A stretch of DNA of 64,000 bases from Chloroflexota bacterium (lineage in GTDB: Bacteria > Chloroflexota > Dehalococcoidia > Tepidiformales > Tepidiformaceae). This document shows positions 1-8,942 of this stretch, piece after piece (within the stretch, counting starts at the first letter, position 1; each line of letters begins with the position of its first letter). The translations under genes and the position numbers were made by a program. Where the stretch lies: NCBI GenBank assembly GCA_016234445.1, contig JACRBT010000004.1:124001-188000 (forward strand), written 5' to 3'. Below the pieces are notes generated by a model, which did not search any database, was not told where the DNA came from, and was given only the letters and a program-made list of their open reading frames with translations.

Positions 1-29
1 GGGAAGGCGACGACGCCTGGCTGGAATAG
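1..29 (+). CDS. 3' end of an upstream gene (partial)
   Basis: Reading from base 3, the frame gives EGDDAWLE followed by TAG at 27-29, so the window probably opens inside the last codons of a plus-strand gene. Only eight residues are visible and no family can be assigned. In many bacteria dnaG lies just upstream of rpoD, which is one possibility, but nothing here tests it. Confidence 0.35.
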
Positions 30-76
30 GCGAAACGCACGAGCCCCGGGCGAACCTGTGTGTGCGAAATTGGAGC

Positions 77-106
77 TTGCGCTTCTTGTTCGAGGCTTGC
101 TATAGT
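77..106 (+). promoter_or_regulatory. Probable sigma-70 promoter of rpoD
   Basis: An extended -10 (TGC followed by TATAGT at 101-106) is preceded, after an 18-nt spacer, by TTGCGC at 77-82. It is the best AT-rich promoter-like stretch ahead of the sigma factor start at 176 and would give a leader of about 60 nt. Confidence 0.5.
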
Positions 107-175
107 GGAAAAGGAGAAGTCTGCCCTCAACGAGACGTGGAGATTTCCCAAGCTAGTTGGAGACCGTGATCCTGC

Positions 176-1795
176 ATGAGTGAAGACCCCCTGACCGAGC
201 ATTCCACCACCAGCGCCGACGAGGTCCTGGGGAGCGTGCTCAGCCGCCTGAGTGACTTTGGCGGCGACAGCGTGGCCGACGACGACGAAACCGCCACCGA
301 TACCCTCACCGACGAAGAAGAGACCCCCGCCGACGCCGACGAAGAAGAAGACGAAGAAGAAGTCATCTCGCTGCTCACCGAGGAGACGGAGGGCATCGAC
401 GACCCCGTCCGCATGTACCTCCGCGAAATCGGCAAGGTCTACCTGCTGACGGCGGACGACGAAAAGCACCTCGCCCGGCAGATGGAGGAGGGCAACCACC
501 TCCGCGCCATCGAAGAGACCTACGTAGCCCACTACGGGCACCCGCCCTCGGCCGCGCGCGTGGCGGTCGAATTGCTGGACCAGTGGTCCGACCTGCTCCC
601 CGTCTACGAAGCGGCGAAGGTCTTCCTCGACGACTACGAGCGCTACTCGACGCCCGCGGAGCCCCAGCGCGACGAGAACGGCGACATCGTCCCGCAGCGC
701 ATCCCGAAGTGGCGCCGCGAGGGCACGCCGAAGCTCGCCGGGATGAGCTTCTCCGAGGTCATCGGCGACAGCCAGTACCGCGGCCTCGTCGATGGGGAGA
801 TGGACCCGTACTTCAAGGCGTTCATCGCGAACACGCTCGAACGGACCGAGGAAGAAGCTCATCCGCTCATCGTCCAGCTGTCCATCGTCACCCACATCCT
901 GACGGCGGACCTCGTGGCCCAGATGGGCGAGGAAGCCGGCACCGAGGACGACCTCGTGCCGCCCGTCGACGGGCTCGTCGAGAAGATCGCCCCGCTCGAA
1001 GACAAGCTTCGCTACCACTTCGAAACCGTGAAGCACAACGGCTTCAAGGCGGAGAAGCGTCTGACCGAAGCGAACCTCCGGCTCGTGGTCTCGGTCGCCA
1101 AGAAGTACATCGGCCGCGGGATGTCGCTCCTGGACCTGATCCAGGAAGGCAACATCGGCCTGATCCGCGCCGTCGAGAAATTCGACTACCGCAAGGGCTA
1201 TAAGTTCTCGACCTACGCCACGTGGTGGATTCGCCAGGCGATCACGCGTGCTATCGCGGACCAGGCGCGGACGATCCGCATCCCGGTCCACATGGTGGAG
1301 ACGATCAACAAGCTGGTGCGCGTCAGCCGCCGGCTGGTCCAGGAATACGGCCGGGAGCCCACGAGCGAGGAGATCGCCCGGGGGATGACCGAAAGCGGCA
1401 AGCCTGATTCGGCGGCGGCCTACACGCCGGAACGCATCCGCGAGATCCAGAAGGTTTCGCAGGAGCCGGTGTCGCTGGAAACGCCGATCGGCGAAGAAGA
1501 GGACAGCCACCTCGGGGACTTCATCGAAGACCCGAGCGCCCTCGCCCCGGCGGAGGCTGCCAGCCAGCAGCTGCTCCGGGAGCAGGTGGAGGACGTCCTC
1601 GCGAGCCTCACGAGCCGGGAACGCCGGGTCCTGCAGCTTCGGTTCGGGCTGGAAGACGGCCGCAGCCGGACGCTGGAGGAGGTCGGCCGGGAGTTCGGGG
1701 TGACCCGCGAGCGTATCCGCCAGATAGAGGCGAAGGCGCTGCGGAAGCTCCGGCACCCGTCGCGCAGCCGCAAGCTGAAGGACTACCTGGACTAG
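176..1795 (+). CDS. rpoD: Primary RNA polymerase sigma factor (RpoD/SigA)
   Basis: This is the housekeeping sigma-70 factor that directs RNA polymerase to -35/-10 promoters. The 539-residue protein has a very acidic, low-complexity N-terminus (about residues 35-65, rich in D and E) and region 1.2 at about 75-107. A non-conserved spacer follows, then regions 2.1-2.4 from about 295 with the motifs [28 protein letters not shown] and IRIPVHM. Region 3 comes next, and region 4 lies at about 478-539 with the helix-turn-helix [18 protein letters not shown]. Length and domain order fit a primary sigma factor rather than an ECF or group 3 sigma. ATG 176 has only a distant GGAG (159-162). A strong terminator follows directly, so it is probably transcribed alone or as the last gene of its unit. 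Confidence 0.97.
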   Translation: MSEDPLTEHSTTSADEVLGSVLSRLSDFGGDSVADDDETATDTLTDEEETPADADEEEDEEEVISLLTEETEGIDDPVRMYLREIGKVYLLTADDEKHLARQMEEGNHLRAIEETYVAHYGHPPSAARVAVELLDQWSDLLPVYEAAKVFLDDYERYSTPAEPQRDENGDIVPQRIPKWRREGTPKLAGMSFSEVIGDSQYRGLVDGEMDPYFKAFIANTLERTEEEAHPLIVQLSIVTHILTADLVAQMGEEAGTEDDLVPPVDGLVEKIAPLEDKLRYHFETVKHNGFKAEKRLTEANLRLVVSVAKKYIGRGMSLLDLIQEGNIGLIRAVEKFDYRKGYKFSTYATWWIRQAITRAIADQARTIRIPVHMVETINKLVRVSRRLVQEYGREPTSEEIARGMTESGKPDSAAAYTPERIREIQKVSQEPVSLETPIGEEEDSHLGDFIEDPSALAPAEAASQQLLREQVEDVLASLTSRERRVLQLRFGLEDGRSRTLEEVGREFGVTRERIRQIEAKALRKLRHPSRSRKLKDYLD

Positions 1796-1822
1796 CCGCC
1801 GGGACAGCAGTCGTGCCAACGG

Positions 1823-1853
1823 AAGGGGCCCCGATGACGGGGCCCTTTCTTAT
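1823..1853 (+). terminator. Intrinsic terminator after rpoD
   Basis: A GGGCCCC/GGGGCCC stem closes over the loop GATGAC and is followed by TTTCTTATT. It begins 28 nt after the rpoD stop and ends rpoD transcription before the next gene. Confidence 0.85.
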
Positions 1854-1936
1854 TGCCGCGGAGGCGGTATGTCTCATCGTTATCTTGGAGATAGAGTAGG
1901 GACGCGTCCGCGCACCGGGTCTATGCTCGCTGGGCG

Positions 1937-3382
1937 ATGTCCACATCGACCGAACCAGGCCTGGCTTCTCTCACGGCTCGGCAGCGCGAGGTGCTCGAAC
2001 TTATCGCGCGGGGGTACACGAACGGTCAGATCGCGGAACACCTCGGCGTCTCGCTCGACGGCGCCAAGTGGCACGTCAAGGAGATCCTCTCGAAGTTGTC
2101 GGTCGAATCGCGCGAGGACGCGGCGGCCATGTGGGCGCGCGAACATGGTTTCCTGACGCGGGCGCGCCGATCTGTTCGGGGCCTGGTCGTTGCCGTTGCC
2201 TCGGCGCGGACCGCGGTTGCAGTCGGTTTGGCGGTGGTCGTGGCGAGCGCGGTCACGGTGGCCATCCTCTTCGATCTGGCTCCCGGCGAGGACGACGCTC
2301 CCCCGGCCACACCTGCCACAGGCAGCCCAACAACGGCGGCGCCCACATCCACACCGGTCAATCAGCTTCGGATTGCCTGGCACGCCGACACGACCGAAGG
2401 CTATACGCTGGTCGCGGCGGGGGACCTCGGGGTCTTCGTGGCTGCGGGCCCAGCCTATGACGACGATGAGGGACCACGTTTCGTGGAGTCGCTCGACCCC
2501 GCCAACGGCACTCAGCGCTGGCGCCGTGACACGGCCTGCGCTCCCTACCAGCCGACCGTCGTGGGCGAGCTTGTGGTTTTCCCGTGCAACGACGGCGTCA
2601 TCTACGCCCTGGAGGCGCGGACCGGTAACGAGCGGTGGCGCGCGGACACCGGGGGCGCGCCCTTTTCGGTCGTGGTCGCCGGCGACCTGCTCATCGCCGG
2701 TGACATGGACGCGGAGTACTACGGCCTGGGCGACTTCAGCGGGCTTGGGCAGTTCGACCGCATCGCGGCCGGGAGGCTCTACGCCATCGACAGCCGGACG
2801 GGCGCGGAACGCTGGCGGCGGGAGACGGGGATGGACATCGCCTTCGTGAGCGTCGATGGCAATGACGTGTTTGTTGCCGCCTATGACGTCAGCGGCGCCG
2901 GGATGGTTCTCGCGCTGGCAGCGGCGACAGGCACGGAGCGCTGGAGGCAGCCGGCCGACGGCGTCTCCAGCCCCGCGGCGATTGGCACTGACGCCATCTT
3001 TGTTTCGACCTCGGCCGGCCTGGTTGCCCTGGACCGGCGCAATGGCACGGTCCGCTGGCGCGTCGATGCAGCCGCGATCTTCCCAATCATCGTTGGCGGC
3101 ATCGTCGTGGGGAGAGACACGAACGTGATTGTGGGGTTCGACGCCCGTACCGGGGCCGAAAAGTGGCATCAGGAGTACTGCGACTGCCAGTACTTCGCAA
3201 CTTCTGTTGGCTCCGCGGTTGTGGTCACAGGAGGCGGGATCGGGATTCTCGATCCCGTCACGGGCACGACGGCGTGGTCTCCCGACGCGGGCCAGGGATG
3301 GCTTGCGTCGGCGGCGCATGGACGGCGGATCTACGCCGGGAGCCAGGCCGGCCACGGCGTGCTGGCGCTGGACCTCCCCTGA
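1937..3382 (+). CDS. Membrane-anchored LuxR-type HTH protein with PQQ-like beta-propeller
   Basis: The 481-residue protein is a fusion. Residues 10-70 form a LuxR/GerE helix-turn-helix (LTARQREVLELIARG, then SREDAAAMW). Residues 92-114 form one hydrophobic membrane helix. A Pro/Thr-rich linker (115-142) leads to a C-terminal half with at least six repeats of the type TGxERWR, typical of PQQ-like/WD-like beta-propellers. The expected topology is cytoplasmic DNA-binding head and extracytoplasmic propeller, analogous in layout to CadC/ToxR one-component regulators. The ligand is unknown, and the quinone-enzyme catalytic residues were not recognised, so a sensory or binding role is inferred rather than a dehydrogenase role. 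It stands alone between the rpoD terminator and a convergent gene. Confidence 0.8.
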   Translation: MSTSTEPGLASLTARQREVLELIARGYTNGQIAEHLGVSLDGAKWHVKEILSKLSVESREDAAAMWAREHGFLTRARRSVRGLVVAVASARTAVAVGLAVVVASAVTVAILFDLAPGEDDAPPATPATGSPTTAAPTSTPVNQLRIAWHADTTEGYTLVAAGDLGVFVAAGPAYDDDEGPRFVESLDPANGTQRWRRDTACAPYQPTVVGELVVFPCNDGVIYALEARTGNERWRADTGGAPFSVVVAGDLLIAGDMDAEYYGLGDFSGLGQFDRIAAGRLYAIDSRTGAERWRRETGMDIAFVSVDGNDVFVAAYDVSGAGMVLALAAATGTERWRQPADGVSSPAAIGTDAIFVSTSAGLVALDRRNGTVRWRVDAAAIFPIIVGGIVVGRDTNVIVGFDARTGAEKWHQEYCDCQYFATSVGSAVVVTGGGIGILDPVTGTTAWSPDAGQGWLASAAHGRRIYAGSQAGHGVLALDLP

Positions 3383-3404
3383 GCCGGCCGGGCGGCGACC
3401 GCGC

Positions 3405-3989
3405 CTACTTCCCCCCCTTACGTGCCCGGCGGAGCCACTTCGCCCACGGGAGCCGGAAGACCGCGACGACCAGGAGCAGCGAGGCGAACTGGAGGAGAAT
3501 GGAGGGCCAGCTGGTCGAAGAGTCGATCACCTGGTCGGCGGCGCGGCGGGCGGTGGTGGTCGTTACCCACACCCAGAACGTGTCGGTGACCGCCCGGCCG
3601 GCGAAGAAAATCAGGGCGATGGGCAACAGCCGCGCGCGGCCAGCCCCGGCGGCGATAAACAGGAGGTTGCTGGGAAACGGGCCAATCGTATAGACGACGA
3701 CGAACAGCGTCCGCCCGAAGCCGCCGCGTTCGAACCAGCGGGCGAGGGCCTCGGCGTTTTCGCGTTCGGCCCGGGGCAAGTAGCGGGAACCCTGGCGCGC
3801 AAGGAGACCGAGGCACAGCCGGCCCGCGGCGGCGGCAGCGGCCCCGCCGATGGTCAACGGCCAGAACGGCGACTCCCCGGCGATGCGAAAGAAGGAGAGG
3901 ACCATCCAGTTCGCCGGGGCGAAGGCGGGGGCGAGATTGGCCAGGAAGGCCGCGGCCCACGCGGCGACGAGCCAGAGGAGCGTTTCCAC
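3405..3989 (-). CDS. VTT/DedA-like multi-pass membrane protein
   Basis: The product is about 194 residues with four to five hydrophobic segments. Its central part (FGRTLFVVVYTIGPFPSN, then LFIAAGAGRARLL and FFAGRAVTDTFW) resembles the VTT (SNARE-associated/DedA) fold, a family linked to lipid scrambling or membrane homeostasis. The GTG at 3989 (VETLLW) is preferred because the first membrane segment starts there. An upstream in-frame ATG at 4037 would put start and leader inside the promoter region of the divergent Nudix gene. The assignment is tentative, and a generic integral membrane protein is the alternative. Confidence 0.55.
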   Translation of the reverse strand: METLLWLVAAWAAAFLANLAPAFAPANWMVLSFFRIAGESPFWPLTIGGAAAAAAGRLCLGLLARQGSRYLPRAERENAEALARWFERGGFGRTLFVVVYTIGPFPSNLLFIAAGAGRARLLPIALIFFAGRAVTDTFWVWVTTTTARRAADQVIDSSTSWPSILLQFASLLLVVAVFRLPWAKWLRRARKGGK

Positions 3990-4084
3990 CCGCTCAGGAT
4001 ACGGCGGGGCGACGCTCCCGGGCCGCGCCGATATCATCGGGCCTACCGCCAGGCAGGCTCGGCTCGCCGGCGGAGGAGAAGCCC

Positions 4085-4621
4085 GTGCCCGAACTCCCCC
4101 AGCTGCTCTCTTCGGAGGTGGTCTACAGCGGCCGCCTCTTCGACGTGAACCTCGATACCCTCAGGATGCACGACGGCGTCATTGCCCGCCGCGAGACGCT
4201 GATCCACCCCGGCGCCGTGTGCATGGTGCCGGTCGATGAAGACGGGCGGCTGCTCCTCGTGACCCAGTACCGCCACGCGGCGGGAAGGCGGCTGCTGGAG
4301 CTGCCGGCCGGGACGCTGGAACCGGGCGAGGAACCGGCCGCGGCGGTCGAACGCGAGCTGCAGGAAGAGGTCGACCGCCACCCGGGCAAAGTGGTGTCGA
4401 TGGGCGGCTTTTATGTCGCGCCGGGATACACGAGCGAGTACATCCACCTCTTCGTTTGCAGTGACCTCCGGGAAAGCGCGATGGATGGCGACGAGGACGA
4501 GGACATCGAAGTGGAGGCGCTGACCGTGGACGAGGCGCTGGCGGCCATCGACGAAGGGCGGATCTGCGACGCGAAGTCGGTCATCGGGATCCTCCGATTC
4601 GTTCGTTCATTCAATCGGTAG
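4085..4621 (+). CDS. Nudix hydrolase, ADP-ribose pyrophosphatase type
   Basis: It probably hydrolyses ADP-ribose or a related nucleoside diphosphate sugar. The 178-residue sequence has the ADPRase-type N-terminal strand region (VVYSGRLFDVNLDTLR, then GAVCMVPVD) and a Nudix box at about 78-100 (GTLEPGEEPAAAVERELQEEVD). The G-x5-E-x7-REUxEE core is intact, but the usual glycine near the end of the box is Asp. GTG 4085 is chosen because GGAGGAG (4072-4078) lies 6 nt upstream. The gene diverges from the DedA-like gene and stands alone before the sdh operon. Confidence 0.85.
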   Translation: MPELPQLLSSEVVYSGRLFDVNLDTLRMHDGVIARRETLIHPGAVCMVPVDEDGRLLLVTQYRHAAGRRLLELPAGTLEPGEEPAAAVERELQEEVDRHPGKVVSMGGFYVAPGYTSEYIHLFVCSDLRESAMDGDEDEDIEVEALTVDEALAAIDEGRICDAKSVIGILRFVRSFNR

Positions 4622-4749
4622 GGCGTGGCAGGTTCTATAGCACCGATGGACGCGAGTGGATTGCGGGGGGCCTTCCGGCAAGGGTAGGATTCCGAGGGGT
4701 TCGAGCGTCCGCGCCCGGGGCCCGCTCTTCCGACTTGCAGGGGGTTTCC

Positions 4750-5541
4750 ATGGCGCAGGCCGTTGCCGCACCGCATCGTCGCGGGTTCCTCTCCACCCTC
4801 CGGACCGACGCCTGGTGGTTCGAACCGGCGCTGGTCTTCCTGAGCATCAGCATCTTCTTCGGCTGGCTCACAGTCAGCATCTTCCTGGACCGATGGGCCT
4901 ACGAGATCGGGCCGTACCTGTCGCCGGTCTACGAACCGAAGCTGTTCGACACGAACAAGTCGATCCTGATTTCGCCGGCGCTGGTGGTGCTCCTGGGTCC
5001 GGTGCCGTTCCGGGCCACGTGCTACTACTACCGCCGCGCCTACTACCGGTCGTACTTCCTGAGCCCGCCTGCCTGCGCGGTGGGTGACGTGGGGCGGAGC
5101 TTCAAGGGCGAGAAGATCTTCCCGTTCGTGATCCAGAACCTCCACCGCTACTTCATGTACATGGCCGTCCTCTTCGTCCCCATTCTCTGGTACGGCGCGT
5201 TCCACAGCTTCTACAACACGAACAGCCACGGCGGCGAGATCGAGAGGGGCTTCGGCATCGGCGTCGGTTCGATCATCCTCTGCGTGAACGCCTTCCTCCT
5301 CATGATGTACACGCTCTCCTGCCACTCCCTCCGGCACTTCGTCGGGGGCGGGCTGAACTGCTTCAGCGCCACGGGCTGGACGCGGACCCGAAAGCGGGCC
5401 TTCGACTACGTGAGCCGCTGGAACACGCGCCACCGCGCCTGGGCCTGGTCGAGCCTGATCTGGATCGTGGGCACGGACCTCTACATCCGCCTCGTCGCCG
5501 ACGGCAGGATTACTGACCTCAACACCTGGAAGGGCTTCTAA
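4750..5541 (+). CDS. sdhC: Succinate dehydrogenase membrane anchor subunit
   Basis: This is the membrane subunit that passes electrons from the SdhB Fe-S clusters to quinone. The 263-residue protein has about five hydrophobic segments and several conserved-looking histidines (LHRYFMY, SCHSLRHF) that could bind heme. It is longer than the small SdhC/SdhD proteins of E. coli, and no separate sdhD is present, so one anchor appears to serve the complex. ATG 4750 is chosen over an in-frame start at 4735 because a G-rich Shine-Dalgarno (4740-4744) precedes it. Its stop directly abuts the sdhA start. Confidence 0.8.
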   Translation: MAQAVAAPHRRGFLSTLRTDAWWFEPALVFLSISIFFGWLTVSIFLDRWAYEIGPYLSPVYEPKLFDTNKSILISPALVVLLGPVPFRATCYYYRRAYYRSYFLSPPACAVGDVGRSFKGEKIFPFVIQNLHRYFMYMAVLFVPILWYGAFHSFYNTNSHGGEIERGFGIGVGSIILCVNAFLLMMYTLSCHSLRHFVGGGLNCFSATGWTRTRKRAFDYVSRWNTRHRAWAWSSLIWIVGTDLYIRLVADGRITDLNTWKGF

Positions 5542-7341
5542 ATGGCCGACTACGAACGCCACGACTACGACGTGATCGTCATCGGCGCGGGCGGCGCCGG
5601 GCTGCGGGCCGCCATCGAAGCGTCGGCACTGGGCGCGAAGACCGCGCTGATCTGCAAGTCGCTGCTGGGCAAGGCCCATACCGTCATGGCCGAAGGCGGG
5701 ATCGCGGCCGCGCTCGGGAACGTCTGGCCGGAAGACAACTGGAAGGTCCACTTCCGCGACACCATGCGCGGCGGCAAGATGCTCAACAACTGGCGCATGG
5801 CCCAGCTCCATGCCCAGGAAGCACCCGACCGGGTGAAGGAACTCGAACACTGGGGCGCGCTCTTCGACCGGACGGCCGACGGGCGCATCAGCCAGCGCGA
5901 CTTCGGCGGCCATCGTTATGCGCGCCTGGCGCATGTGGGCGACCGCACAGGCCTGGAGATGATCCGGACGCTCCAGCAGCACGCGGTCCACAAGGGCATC
6001 GACGTCTACATGGAGTGCACCATCTCCCGCCTGGTGAAGGACGGCGACCGGGTCTCCGGGGCCATCGGTTACTGGCGGGAGAGCGGCAAGAACGTCGTCT
6101 TCGGGGCCAAGGCCGTGGTCCTCGCCACCGGGGGCGTCGGCAAGGCCTTCAAGATCACGTCGAACTCGTGGGAGTACACCGGCGACGGCCATTCGCTCGC
6201 CTACTGGGCGGGCGCCGACCTGATCGACATGGAGTGCGTCCAGTTCCACCCGACGGGGATGGTCTGGCCCCCGAGCGTGCGCGGCATCCTCGTGACCGAG
6301 GGCGTCCGCGGCGACGGCGGCACGCTGGTGAACTCCGAGGGCGTGCAGTTCATGTTCAACTACATCACGCCCTACTTCGCAGCTGAGACGGCCGACACGA
6401 TCGACGAAGCCGAACGCTGGTACGAGGACAAGAAGAACAACCGGCGGACGCCGAACCTCCTCCCCCGCGACGAAGTGGCCCGGGCGATCAACACCGAGGT
6501 GAAAGCGGGCCGCGGCAGCCCCCACGGCGGGGTCTTCCTCGACATCGCCAGCCGGCGCAGCGCCGAATACATCAAGCGGCGCCTCCCGAGCATGTACCAC
6601 CAGTTCAAGCAGCTGGCCGACGTCGACATCACGGCGGCGCCGATGGAGGTCGGCCCGACCGCGCACTACATCATGGGCGGCATCCGGGTCGACGCGGACA
6701 CGGCTGCCTCGACGGTGCCCGGGCTCTACGCCGCCGGCGAATGCGCAGGCGGCATGCACGGCGCGAACCGCCTCGGCGGGAACTCGCTCTCGGACCTGAT
6801 CGTCTTCGGGCGGCGGGCCGGCATGGGCGCCGCCGAATACGCGAACAAGCTCGGCGCGGCGCCGAAGCTGGACGACGAGGCGCTCGACCGCGTCAGCCAC
6901 GAGATGAACGCGCACTTCGAACGCGAAGGCGGCGAGAATCCCTACGGCATCCAGCGGGACCTCCAGGAGTCGATGCACAACCTCGTCGGCATCATCCGCA
7001 CGCAGTCGGAACTGGACGAAGCCCTCACGCATGTCGCCCAGTACCGGGAACGGGCGAAGCACACGGTCGTCGAGGGCAACCGCCAGTACAACCCCGGCTG
7101 GCACCTGGCGATGGACCTGCAGTCGCTGCTCACGGTCTCCGAGGCGATCGCCCTCTCGGCGAGCACCCGCAAGGAGAGCCGCGGCGGCCACACGCGCGAG
7201 GACTACCCCGACACCGACGCGGAATGGGGGAAGGTGAACACGGTGACCCGGCAGGGTAAGGACGGCCAGATGGAGGTCACGACCGAACCGCTGCCGCAGA
7301 TGCCCGCAGACCTGCAGGAACTCTTCCAGGAGGCCCACTAA
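5542..7341 (+). CDS. sdhA: Succinate dehydrogenase/fumarate reductase flavoprotein subunit
   Basis: It oxidises succinate to fumarate in the TCA cycle at the cytoplasmic face of the membrane. The 599-residue protein has an N-terminal dinucleotide-binding GAGGAG (about 15-20). The HTVMAEGG segment carries His46, the expected covalent FAD attachment site. Substrate-site motifs include QFHPTGM, ITEGVRGDGG-like LVTEGVRGDGG and HGANRLGGNSL, and a C-terminal domain with SRGGHTREDYP follows. The gene sits between anchor and Fe-S genes with no intergenic space, overlapping sdhB by one base (TAATG). Confidence 0.97.
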   Translation: MADYERHDYDVIVIGAGGAGLRAAIEASALGAKTALICKSLLGKAHTVMAEGGIAAALGNVWPEDNWKVHFRDTMRGGKMLNNWRMAQLHAQEAPDRVKELEHWGALFDRTADGRISQRDFGGHRYARLAHVGDRTGLEMIRTLQQHAVHKGIDVYMECTISRLVKDGDRVSGAIGYWRESGKNVVFGAKAVVLATGGVGKAFKITSNSWEYTGDGHSLAYWAGADLIDMECVQFHPTGMVWPPSVRGILVTEGVRGDGGTLVNSEGVQFMFNYITPYFAAETADTIDEAERWYEDKKNNRRTPNLLPRDEVARAINTEVKAGRGSPHGGVFLDIASRRSAEYIKRRLPSMYHQFKQLADVDITAAPMEVGPTAHYIMGGIRVDADTAASTVPGLYAAGECAGGMHGANRLGGNSLSDLIVFGRRAGMGAAEYANKLGAAPKLDDEALDRVSHEMNAHFEREGGENPYGIQRDLQESMHNLVGIIRTQSELDEALTHVAQYRERAKHTVVEGNRQYNPGWHLAMDLQSLLTVSEAIALSASTRKESRGGHTREDYPDTDAEWGKVNTVTRQGKDGQMEVTTEPLPQMPADLQELFQEAH

Positions 7342-8084
7342 TGGCGAACTACACGATGCGCGTCTTCCGCGGGAACCAGGACGGCGGCGAGTGGGTCGAG
7401 TATCACGTGGACGTGGAAGAGGGCCAGGTCGTGCTGGATGTCATCCACACCATCCAGGGAAGCGTCGCCCCCGACCTCGCCGTCCGCTGGAACTGCAAGG
7501 CCGGGAAATGCGGTTCCTGCAGCGCGGAAGTGAACGGCAAGCCCCGCCTTATGTGCATGACCCGCATGAACCTCTTCGAGCCGGGCGAAGTGATCACCGT
7601 TGCGCCGATGAAGACGTGGCCGCTGGTCAAGGACCTCGTCACCGACGTCTCCTTCAACTACGAGGTGGCGAAGAAGATCCCCGCCTTCAACCCCCGGCCC
7701 GTCGAAGCCGACGGCTCCCACCGGATGATGCAGGAAGACGTGGACCGCGGGCAGGAGTTCCGCAAGTGCATCGAATGCTACCTCTGCCAGAACGTCTGCC
7801 ACGTGATCCGCGACCACCCGGAGAACAAGGCCGACTTCTTCGGGCCGCGCTGGTTCGTCCGGCTGGCCGAGCTGGAGATGCACCCCCTGGACATGACCGA
7901 CCGGCTGCACCTGGCGAAGAACGACGCCGGCGTCGGCTACTGCAACATCACCAAGTGCTGCACGGAAGTCTGCCCGGAAAACATCCACATCACCGACAAC
8001 GCGATCATCCCGCTGAAGGAACGCGTCGCCGACCGCTACTTCGACCCGCTGCGGTGGGTGGGCCGGAAGCTCAAGGGCAAGTAA
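7341..8084 (+). CDS. sdhB: Succinate dehydrogenase iron-sulfur subunit
   Basis: It links the flavin of SdhA to quinone. The N-terminal ferredoxin domain has the [2Fe-2S] ligands C52, C57, C60 and C72 (CKAGKCGSC, then MC). The C-terminal domain holds two further cysteine groups (CIECYLCQNVCH and CNITKCCTEVCPENI) for a [4Fe-4S] and a [3Fe-4S]/[4Fe-4S] cluster. Length (247) is normal. It is the last gene of the sdhCAB operon and is translationally coupled to sdhA. No clear intrinsic terminator follows. Confidence 0.96.
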   Translation: MANYTMRVFRGNQDGGEWVEYHVDVEEGQVVLDVIHTIQGSVAPDLAVRWNCKAGKCGSCSAEVNGKPRLMCMTRMNLFEPGEVITVAPMKTWPLVKDLVTDVSFNYEVAKKIPAFNPRPVEADGSHRMMQEDVDRGQEFRKCIECYLCQNVCHVIRDHPENKADFFGPRWFVRLAELEMHPLDMTDRLHLAKNDAGVGYCNITKCCTEVCPENIHITDNAIIPLKERVADRYFDPLRWVGRKLKGK

Positions 8085-8144
8085 GGTCGCCACGGCCAGC
8101 ATCGCAGTTGCGCTGGCGGCCGGAGGGGGCTAGTTTCCGCCTCG

Positions 8145-8510
8145 GTGGGAGAACGGCGCCGACGGCTGAGTTCGAAGTGGTCGCAGGCGGCCGTCACAGT
8201 CGCCCTGCTGCTCGTCGTGGCCGGGGCCTACCTGCTGACCATGTACCTGACCGTCGACCGGCTGACCACCGACTCCGACACCTCTCTCGACGAACGTGAC
8301 AGTATCTACCTGTGGATGCACCTGGGGTTCATCACCGGGGCGACAGTCGTGGGGTTCGCAGCCGGCAAGCTGCTCAACGGGCTTGGGTTCGCATTCGCGA
8401 CGCTGTTCTTCGCTAGCATGTTCGGGCTGATGGTGCTCGGACACGTGGGCTCGCACGCGCTCGCCTGTGACGGCGGCCGCAACGACGTCTTCCGCCACTG
8501 GACCTGCTGA
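8145..8510 (+). CDS. Small membrane protein, unrecognised
   Basis: The 121-residue product starts at GTG 8145 with a basic N-terminus. It has one hydrophobic helix at about 15-36, an acidic loop (DSDTSLDERD) and two further hydrophobic segments, then a short Cys/His-containing tail (ACDGGRNDVFRHWTC). No family was recognised. A purine-rich stretch (8121-8129) is rather far upstream, so the exact start is uncertain. It lies 60 nt after sdhB on the same strand and could be a distal operon member. Confidence 0.6.
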   Translation: MGERRRRLSSKWSQAAVTVALLLVVAGAYLLTMYLTVDRLTTDSDTSLDERDSIYLWMHLGFITGATVVGFAAGKLLNGLGFAFATLFFASMFGLMVLGHVGSHALACDGGRNDVFRHWTC

Positions 8511-8519
8511 AGGCGCCCG

Positions 8520-8942
8520 TCAGCGGGCGGGCGGGATGTTCCAGGGCCGGACGCGGGTGGGCCGGATGCGGATGACCGTGCGGTCGCCCTGGGCGGCGCG
8601 CTCGTAGATGCGCTCGGGGAGGTCCGGGCCAAGGTAGCGCCGGGAGATGGCGAACATGATCTCCTTGTCCGGGTCCTCCACCGCCTCGGCGACCCCTTCG
8701 ATCGCGACGCCGCGGTAGGGCATCTCCTTCGTGTCGACGACGAAGGAGACGCGGCCGTCGTTGCGGACGTTGCGCGCCTTGGGCCGGGCGGCGGGCGTGG
8801 AAATGACAATCGCGTCGCCGTGGAGGGCGTACCAGACGGCGGAAGTGATCGGCGAGCCATCCGGCCGGAGGGTGGCGAGGACGCCAGGCACCTTCATCTC
8901 GTCGAGGAAAATGCGGACCTCGGGCGGCATCTCGACCGTCAC
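8520..8942 (-). CDS. PPOX-class split-barrel F420/FMN-dependent protein
   Basis: The 140-residue protein has the fold signature of pyridoxamine-5'-phosphate-oxidase-like split barrels: VPGVLATLRPDGSPITSAVWYAL near the N-terminus, VISTPAARPKARNVRNDGRVSFVV in the middle and a C-terminal RIRPTRVRPWN. Such proteins bind F420 or FMN and act as small oxidoreductases. GTG 8942 overlaps the stop of the upstream cyclase gene (GTGA), implying coupled translation; an internal ATG at 8930 is the alternative start. The substrate is unknown. Confidence 0.8.
   Translation of the reverse strand: MTVEMPPEVRIFLDEMKVPGVLATLRPDGSPITSAVWYALHGDAIVISTPAARPKARNVRNDGRVSFVVDTKEMPYRGVAIEGVAEAVEDPDKEIMFAISRRYLGPDLPERIYERAAQGDRTVIRIRPTRVRPWNIPPAR

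Noticed and set aside
4411-7338. Very long minus-strand ORF opposite the Nudix and sdhCA genes
   Set aside because: Its translation is rich in Arg, Asp, Val and His with no domain motifs. It lies antisense to clear SdhC/SdhA coding sequence. Such long shadows are common in high-GC genomes.
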